In this document: one piece after another, positions 6,312 through 11,411 of the stretch
Numbering within the stretch: position 1 is the first letter of the stretch
How the letters are laid out: the number at the start of each line of letters is the position of its first letter
Assembly: GCA_009845505.1 (NCBI GenBank)
Contig: VXZL01000138.1
Span: forward strand, 1-11,411
DNA length: 11,411 nucleotides
Source of the DNA: Candidatus Poribacteria bacterium
Lineage (GTDB): Bacteria > Poribacteria > WGA-4E > WGA-3G
Direction: 5' to 3'
Notes under the pieces: generated by a model
The model's input: only the letters and a program-made list of their open reading frames with translations
Database searches by the model: none
Told to the model about the DNA's origin: nothing
Translations under genes and position numbers: made by a program

Positions 6312-9182
6312 ATGTCCAATTTTCATACGGAAAACATTGCATCCATATTGAATAAATTCAATGCCAACATGGACCAGGGGTTGAGTACAGATGCTTTTCA
6401 AGCAGCGAAAGCACAGTATGGCAAGAACGAGCTGGATCCAGTGGAAACTGCCTTTTCGCTTAAGGCGTTTTTAGGACCCCTCTTCACATGGCGCATTCTC
6501 ATCTTGACGTTAGCAACACTCACTCTAATCGTCTGCTTTGCTAATGGGGCAAGCGGCATCAGTCTCCACACAATAGGCCTCGTTGGCACTGTTTTGGCTA
6601 TGCATATCGGATGGGCATATCTGACAGATCACCGCAGCCAGAATCGTGATAACAATAGACATCAACTGATGGTACACAGTATCAAAGTTATCCGACAAGG
6701 GAAAATTGATCACTGTCCACCGGAAGACATCGTGCCGGGTGATCTACTTCCTTTTAGTCCTGGTGACTATGTTCCAGCTGATGCGAGAATTATTGAATCT
6801 GAAGGTCTAATGATTGACGAATCAGCACTCTTTGGGACTGAGGAACCTATTGCGAAGACAAGCACAGATATTTCAGAGACAAATGTGCCACCACAACGAC
6901 AAAAAAACATGGCATTTGCCGGGACGTATGTCACAGCCGGACACGGCTTTGCGATTGTCGTGCAGACCGGGAAAGACTTAGAAATCCGGAGGCAACGTCG
7001 CGATGTCCATGCGCCTGGCATCGCGAACACATTAGCCGAGAACGAGACCCAAAGTCTGCATACTGTCATAAAAGTGGCTGGCGTGATAGTTGCGGGTGTA
7101 GCTGTGGGTATCGCATGGTGGTTTGAATATCAGAATCAGTCAACTGATTGGTATGCCCTGATATATCTTGGCGTACTTTTTGTTCTTGCATCTGCTCCAC
7201 ATGACGTTATTTCGTTGCTCCGACTCTCATTTTCGCAACACACCCAAAAATTGCTGGAAAAAGGTGTTATTCTGCGACACTCACGGACGCTTGAAAAATT
7301 GAGCCGTATTACTGCCTTCTGTGCAAATGAAAACGGTCTCTCGACGACACGCGCGCTGACGATCTCCAACCTTTTCGTGGATGAACAACTCATTGATAGC
7401 AATACGTGGCAATCGTGGTTAGATTCCTTGCAAAATTTCACACCGAAAGAGCGACAAGAGACAATTGCGTCAATGCCGACGGGTGGAAAAATCCCACAAG
7501 GTGCTCCCCACTTGGTGTTCACAGCCGGTCTTGGCACTTCTAATGGACAGCAGTTAGATAATACCGAGATGTCGAATACGGAAGAAGACTGGTCAACAGA
7601 ACAATCTGCTGGTGTACCCTCAGTACAAGCAGCTATCCAGAAAGCGATGGAACAACTCGGTTATCAACCAAATGCCTTGAGTGCCCAACTTCCGTTGGTA
7701 GATTCATATCCAGCCACACGCAACTACGGATATCAAACGCAAGTGTTTGAGTCGGGTCCAGAAAACTATCTCAACGTCATCTTCGGAGAGGGGCAAACGG
7801 TGCTTGATACCTGTGCTTATGTACTCATCGAAGGTGAAATTGTCCCGATGCAAGACGATCGTTACGAGAGGTACTGTGAGGTTATTGACTATCTACTTAC
7901 CACCAGAGCCGAGATTTATGGTGTTGCCTTTCACTCTTCCGATGTCATTTTGAAACCACAAGAGGTAGAAGATAATGCGATCTTTTTAGGATTTATTGCC
8001 CTCTCCGTCAGCAGCGGTGAAGAAACAAAGGAGGTGCTGAAATCCAGCCTTGACACGGGACTCAAAGTAATCCTCATGGCTGAAAATAAGAAGCAGCAGA
8101 CTATTGACTTCGCGAAGGATCTCGGGCTGATTCACAATCGAAAGTCTGTTGTATCAAGCGAAGAATTAGATGCCGTCCCACGTGAACAATTCGATGCCCA
8201 GGTCTCAAAATGGCTCGCTTACTCCGAACCGACATGGGAGCAACGTCGGAACATTGTTCTCAGTTTGAAACGTCAAGGACATTCTGTCGGGTTTTTGGGT
8301 GAAGACAGAAACGATTTGCGAGCAATGAACGTCTCAAATATCACCCTTGCAGATAGCAGTAAGGCACCCCACGTTGTACAAGCATTTGCCGACGGATTGA
8401 TTGACAAAAAAGGTTTCCAAGCCGTAAGGGATGGATTGCTTTATGTACGCGAGGCATATCACAATATCGCAGGCTTTTTAAGGTGGAGTTTCTCGTGTAC
8501 ACTCTCCTTGCTGCTGACCCTTACTTTTGGAACAGTTTTACATTACCTCTATAAACTTCCTATGCCTTTGACGTTGACCCAGGTAATTTGGGTGCAATTT
8601 CTCTTAACCTTGCTGCCTTCATTAGGCGTCGGTACTGAAAAGATATTCGCCGATGAAAAACATCACCGTCCAACACTATTTTCAGGCTCACGCTTCTTCT
8701 CTAAAACAACGCCGGTGGATATCATTTGTCGTTCTGTAACCACCAGTCTAATGACGATTATTCCTTTTTTCTTTCTTCTTTGGCAGTCTCCGGCTCTATC
8801 CGATCCGCTTGGGGTCTCTACCTTACTGAGAGATGTATTCTCGATTTCAAATTCAACAGATCCAAACGCCTCAGACATTTCGGTAGCCCGAACCGTAGCA
8901 TGCACCACACTGATTTTTACACAATTGACGACCTGCTGGCAAACGTTGCGGTATCCATGGGAATCACTTTTTCACAGGATGTTTGCGAACACACGGCTCC
9001 TCATTATGCTCCTCATCGTCATAGGGCTTCACCTGATTGCTGTCTACGTCGAACCTATCTGCGAATTTCTGGGGATGGCACATCTCAAATGGGAATGGCA
9101 ATGGGCACTTCTGTTTAGTTTGACTTTGTTCTTCTTACCACTAAACTTAGCAATTAATGCAAATCCCGATGACGATTATTAG
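6312..9182 (+). CDS. Pseudo-P-type (P2-like) ATPase with degenerate catalytic motifs
   Basis: A 956-residue inner-membrane protein with the full P2-type cation pump layout. It has an N-terminal cation-ATPase domain (about 5-60), M1-M2 (59-105), actuator domain (115-245), M3-M4 (252-303), P and N domains (320-715), and M5-M10 (722-948). Flanking sequence is clearly homologous: PGDLLPFSPGDYVPADARII, IDESAL, GVILRHSRTLEKL. The catalytic motifs are changed. TGES is FGTE (174-177). PEGL is PHDV (296-299). CSDKTGTLTT is CANENGLSTT, with Asn339 where the phosphorylated Asp belongs. GDPTE is GVPSV (434-438). KGAPE is FGEGQ (491-495). DPPR is VSSG (566-569). TGD is AEN (590-592). TGDGVNDAPAL is LGEDRNDLRAM (662-672), keeping only ND. 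M6 has WVQFLLTLLP instead of WINLVTDGLP. It should not form a phosphoenzyme or pump by the known cycle. A sensor, scaffold or regulatory-subunit role is a guess. The start has no obvious ribosome binding site. Confidence 0.85.
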   Translation: MSNFHTENIASILNKFNANMDQGLSTDAFQAAKAQYGKNELDPVETAFSLKAFLGPLFTWRILILTLATLTLIVCFANGASGISLHTIGLVGTVLAMHIGWAYLTDHRSQNRDNNRHQLMVHSIKVIRQGKIDHCPPEDIVPGDLLPFSPGDYVPADARIIESEGLMIDESALFGTEEPIAKTSTDISETNVPPQRQKNMAFAGTYVTAGHGFAIVVQTGKDLEIRRQRRDVHAPGIANTLAENETQSLHTVIKVAGVIVAGVAVGIAWWFEYQNQSTDWYALIYLGVLFVLASAPHDVISLLRLSFSQHTQKLLEKGVILRHSRTLEKLSRITAFCANENGLSTTRALTISNLFVDEQLIDSNTWQSWLDSLQNFTPKERQETIASMPTGGKIPQGAPHLVFTAGLGTSNGQQLDNTEMSNTEEDWSTEQSAGVPSVQAAIQKAMEQLGYQPNALSAQLPLVDSYPATRNYGYQTQVFESGPENYLNVIFGEGQTVLDTCAYVLIEGEIVPMQDDRYERYCEVIDYLLTTRAEIYGVAFHSSDVILKPQEVEDNAIFLGFIALSVSSGEETKEVLKSSLDTGLKVILMAENKKQQTIDFAKDLGLIHNRKSVVSSEELDAVPREQFDAQVSKWLAYSEPTWEQRRNIVLSLKRQGHSVGFLGEDRNDLRAMNVSNITLADSSKAPHVVQAFADGLIDKKGFQAVRDGLLYVREAYHNIAGFLRWSFSCTLSLLLTLTFGTVLHYLYKLPMPLTLTQVIWVQFLLTLLPSLGVGTEKIFADEKHHRPTLFSGSRFFSKTTPVDIICRSVTTSLMTIIPFFFLLWQSPALSDPLGVSTLLRDVFSISNSTDPNASDISVARTVACTTLIFTQLTTCWQTLRYPWESLFHRMFANTRLLIMLLIVIGLHLIAVYVEPICEFLGMAHLKWEWQWALLFSLTLFFLPLNLAINANPDDDY

Positions 9183-9214
9183 TGCTTGATACAATACATG
9201 TTAGCAGGCGGAAG

Positions 9215-11194
9215 TTAGACCCAAAATCCATAGGTAGGAATCCCCACAATAATCCCGAGGATCGTCCAAAGACTACCGATTGTAAACTCTCCCAAGATTA
9301 ATCCTAAAAAGAACGGGGCTATTTTTCGATGCCTCACCACACCACCATACTGAAGAATAAGCCATTTGACTAACCAACTCATGAAAAGACAGCTCCATGT
9401 AACGTTCATGCCCCAACTCGTAGAGATAGCAAACCCAGCGGGGTGGAACGGCCACCAGACAAACCGCATCCTAAAAAACATTAGCACTGTCGTCAACAGA
9501 AAGCCGATTCCCATAAACCCACTTTCAGGTATAAGCGTTTCTTCGGGTGCCTGCATCCATCCTGAAAGACGGCGATACGGCTCTATGCCGAAAGCACTCA
9601 GAGAGGGCCAATAGGCGCGTACCTCCATGCCGAGTCGATAGCCACGGTCAATTAATGCCCAAAATCCTGCCAATGACCCTAAAACAGTTGCCAGAGTTAA
9701 GGCAAAGATGATGCGACGCATGGTCATGTTTGTACGCTCCATGATTTTGAAACCTTCCAACTGGTGCGGCATTGGATGGCTCCGATACGCACGATTGATG
9801 AACCAAAACATGGAGAACATAATAAGGTTGCCTCTCCCTAACCGGCGTGTGCCAACAGTTCGAGTCAATATTTCGTCTGGTCCCGAATAGTGTAAATCAT
9901 GGACGGGCGTGCCTAACTCGGCGCGCATCCGAGTTATAGCGATAGAAATCATATAGTATATTACGAAAAATGCAAACATCACCCACAACTCTGCGCCGCC
10001 ATAGTAACAGAAGACCACAAGAAACACCATCACCAAAATAAGACCGACTGTCGCGGCTCGGTAAGACATGGGTTCAGATGTATCCCGCTCCGAGGCGGTC
10101 CCCTCTGTATTTCCCCGTTGGGTATTCAGTCCGAGAACGGCTCTTGCGACGTGCAAAAGATGTCGCCGACTTGCCCAAAGTGCTAAAACACACAGCGCGA
10201 GATAACCGCCGGATGCCTGCTCGCTCATGTATGGAAAGCGCGGCAGACTACGAAGTCCGAGAGCGGCACCGAGGACGCGCATAAATCGCCAATACCAGAA
10301 GAAAAACCAACATGAAAACGAAAGATCCAAGGGAATAAAGAAACCGAGTCCGATAGCAAATGGATAGAGTGAAAATGGGATTCTACCCATAGCATTCCAA
10401 GGACTCTCTGTAAAAATTTGAAAACTCCGCACACGCGTCCGGAGTTCAGGCAAAATTGGATACAGAAAGTTAATACCATTCCAGAGCGCGAGTGCCCCCG
10501 CAAGTCCAAAACCGAGCCACATCAATTTATTTTGAAAAAGGCTATTTTGTGGTGTTTCCGTCAACTGGAGTGGAAGCTGAATTATTGGATAACTGAGCTT
10601 TTCGTGTTCGATCCACTGTTTTCGGACAATTACGTTGATGCAAAGCATGCCAAAAATCAACACAGTAATAAAGGCTGTCCACCAGAGTACAGGGGTTGCC
10701 CATCCGAGTAATGTTCTCACCGTATAAAGGGGTAGTTCGCCTTCATAGTAGCCGTATAAAAGCGTTGTGTCACTAACGGTGAGCCACTGCGGGAGAAACG
10801 GGACAAACAGCTGCTGCCATTCATTTTCTGGCGTTGCAAAGCGGAAGGCATGTCCGAGCATTGGCACTAAAATTTCAAGCATATCGTGTCCAGCAATACC
10901 CGAAGCGATAGAAAGCATTAGGTAAACGACCACCAATTCGCTCTGTGCTAAGGTCAAGCTTGGCAGGAAACGCCGTAACAATTGGTTCACACCGATTATC
11001 ACGAAGAGACTAAAGATTACATTAAAAAAGAGGGAAATCGTCACAGGATGTCCTGAATACCGGATAACTTCCATCTCAATAATCCAATAGCAGTTAATCG
11101 GTATTAGGATAACAGCAATAAGTATAGATTTGAGTGTGACACCGTGGGCAGGAACTTGGGATGCTACTAACGAACGGGAAGTTTCAACTTCCAT
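9215..11194 (-). CDS. Large polytopic membrane protein, DUF6785/DUF6784-like, function unknown
   Basis: A 659-residue integral membrane protein with roughly a dozen hydrophobic segments, including about 22-39, 50-70, 84-102, 166-190, 225-245, 272-300, 328-345, 378-420, 495-515, 560-578, 595-618 and 628-655. I associate its overall pattern with the DUF6785 (N-terminal) and DUF6784 (C-terminal) families of Poribacteria- and Planctomycetes-like genomes, from memory and not by search. Distinctive stretches are FPYMSEQASGGYLAL (320-334), RAELGTPVHDLHYSGPDEIL (424-443), PFHPAGFAISTSWGMNVTW (582-600) and GLILGEFTIGSLW (631-643). A loop at about 355-378 is polar and low in conservation-like features. 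The polytopic form with conserved Gly/Pro-rich helices hints at a transporter, possibly distantly like oligopeptide transporters, but this is weak. The ATG at 11194 is preceded by GGAG at about 11 bases. The gene converges on the ATPase-like gene with a 32-base gap. Confidence 0.7.
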   Translation of the reverse strand: MEVETSRSLVASQVPAHGVTLKSILIAVILIPINCYWIIEMEVIRYSGHPVTISLFFNVIFSLFVIIGVNQLLRRFLPSLTLAQSELVVVYLMLSIASGIAGHDMLEILVPMLGHAFRFATPENEWQQLFVPFLPQWLTVSDTTLLYGYYEGELPLYTVRTLLGWATPVLWWTAFITVLIFGMLCINVIVRKQWIEHEKLSYPIIQLPLQLTETPQNSLFQNKLMWLGFGLAGALALWNGINFLYPILPELRTRVRSFQIFTESPWNAMGRIPFSLYPFAIGLGFFIPLDLSFSCWFFFWYWRFMRVLGAALGLRSLPRFPYMSEQASGGYLALCVLALWASRRHLLHVARAVLGLNTQRGNTEGTASERDTSEPMSYRAATVGLILVMVFLVVFCYYGGAELWVMFAFFVIYYMISIAITRMRAELGTPVHDLHYSGPDEILTRTVGTRRLGRGNLIMFSMFWFINRAYRSHPMPHQLEGFKIMERTNMTMRRIIFALTLATVLGSLAGFWALIDRGYRLGMEVRAYWPSLSAFGIEPYRRLSGWMQAPEETLIPESGFMGIGFLLTTVLMFFRMRFVWWPFHPAGFAISTSWGMNVTWSCLFMSWLVKWLILQYGGVVRHRKIAPFFLGLILGEFTIGSLWTILGIIVGIPTYGFWV

Positions 11195-11307
11195 ATAGAA
11201 TACGGCTCCAGTGAATGCGAAATGATTTTGACCCGTTCAATGGGTGGTGGTAGGCGTGGTTTGTTTAAGGGTACGTTCTACAGTGGTCTCTATGCACATT
11301 TTAGACA

Positions 11308-11336
11308 AATTTATCACACGCGCCACAACCTGTCAA
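11308..11336 (-). promoter_or_regulatory. Near-consensus promoter for the membrane protein gene
   Basis: On the minus strand, TTGACA (11336-11331) and TAAATT (11313-11308) are separated by exactly 17 bases. Transcription would start near 11301 and give a leader of about 107 bases before the ATG at 11194. The -35 box is a perfect consensus; the -10 box matches at 4 of 6 positions. Confidence 0.6.
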
Positions 11337-11392
11337 CCCTTTAAAGTTGTTAACCAGAACAATGTCGTGAAGTTATGAAAAAGTAGCAATCT

Positions 11393-11407
11393 GAAGGAGC
11401 TGCTGTG
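11393..11407 (+). promoter_or_regulatory. Possible ribosome binding site and GTG start of the next gene
   Basis: GAAGGAG (11393-11399) is followed five bases later by GTG (11405-11407), four bases before the window ends. This would be the start of a divergent plus-strand gene. Only two codons are visible, so it cannot be confirmed. Confidence 0.25.
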
Positions 11408-11411
11408 GAGC

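Noticed and set aside
7485..7520. QGAPHLVF (residues 396-403) as a near-normal KGAPE motif of the N domain
   Set aside because: It is only about 55 residues after the phosphorylation site, too early. The segment IFGEGQTVLDTCAYVLIEG (490-508) aligns with the true KGAPE region and its downstream sequence.
8726..9118. 130-codon plus-strand open frame inside the ATPase-like gene
   Set aside because: It lies in another frame of the M7-M10 region. The long frame shows a sensible helix pattern, whereas this one is rich in Ser, His and Cys without domain character.
6312..9182. Sequencing errors or a frameshift as the cause of the lost ATPase motifs
   Set aside because: The altered motifs are spread over the whole gene, each flanked in the same frame by recognisable family sequence, so no single error or frameshift could explain them.
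11298..11320. Second copy of the 2800-2833 inverted repeat (AGACAAATTTATC)
   Set aside because: Only about nine bases match one arm and there is no partner arm; it overlaps the AT-rich -10 region and is probably coincidence.

Overview
The window looks like chromosomal DNA from an uncultured Gram-negative bacterium. My best guess is a Poribacteria-like lineage of the wider PVC/FCB neighbourhood. The reasons are an outer-membrane PorV/PorQ-type barrel, a secreted FnIII protein ending in a FlgD/type-9-like sorting domain, an exported YCF48-type propeller, and a large membrane protein resembling the DUF6785/DUF6784 families I associate with such genomes. This assignment is inference, not a search result. 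Coding density is high, several genes start with TTG, and no tRNA, rRNA, CRISPR array, transposase or phage gene is visible.

Layout. (1) 106-2431, + strand: a two-gene envelope operon, a PorV-like barrel followed after 16 bases by a secreted FnIII/FlgD-Ig protein. (2) 2432-2762: a 331-base gap without a gene but with a good sigma70-like promoter and a leader of about 180 bases with small hairpins. (3) 2763-3860, +: an exported seven-blade YCF48/BNR propeller. The first 25 codons carry a striking perfect inverted repeat that can fold in two mutually exclusive ways. (4) 4010-6179, +: a class I aminotransferase (TTG start) and homoserine kinase thrB, a threonine-branch amino-acid operon. (5) 6312-9182, +: a full-length ten-helix protein with the complete P2-type ATPase layout in which essentially every catalytic motif and the main ion-site residues are replaced. 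It appears to be a pseudo-P-type ATPase. (6) 9215-11194, - strand: a 659-residue polytopic membrane protein of unknown function, convergent with the ATPase-like gene and preceded by a near-consensus promoter at 11308-11336.

The most interesting item is the ATPase-like protein. Its reading frame is intact over 956 codons and the sequence around each motif remains recognisable. The phosphorylation site, TGES loop, KGAPE, DPPR, TGD and GDGxND motifs, PEGL and the M6 Asn/Asp positions are all altered. That argues for a conserved non-catalytic role rather than random decay. The other genes are ordinary, with local points of interest in leaders, starts and repeats.
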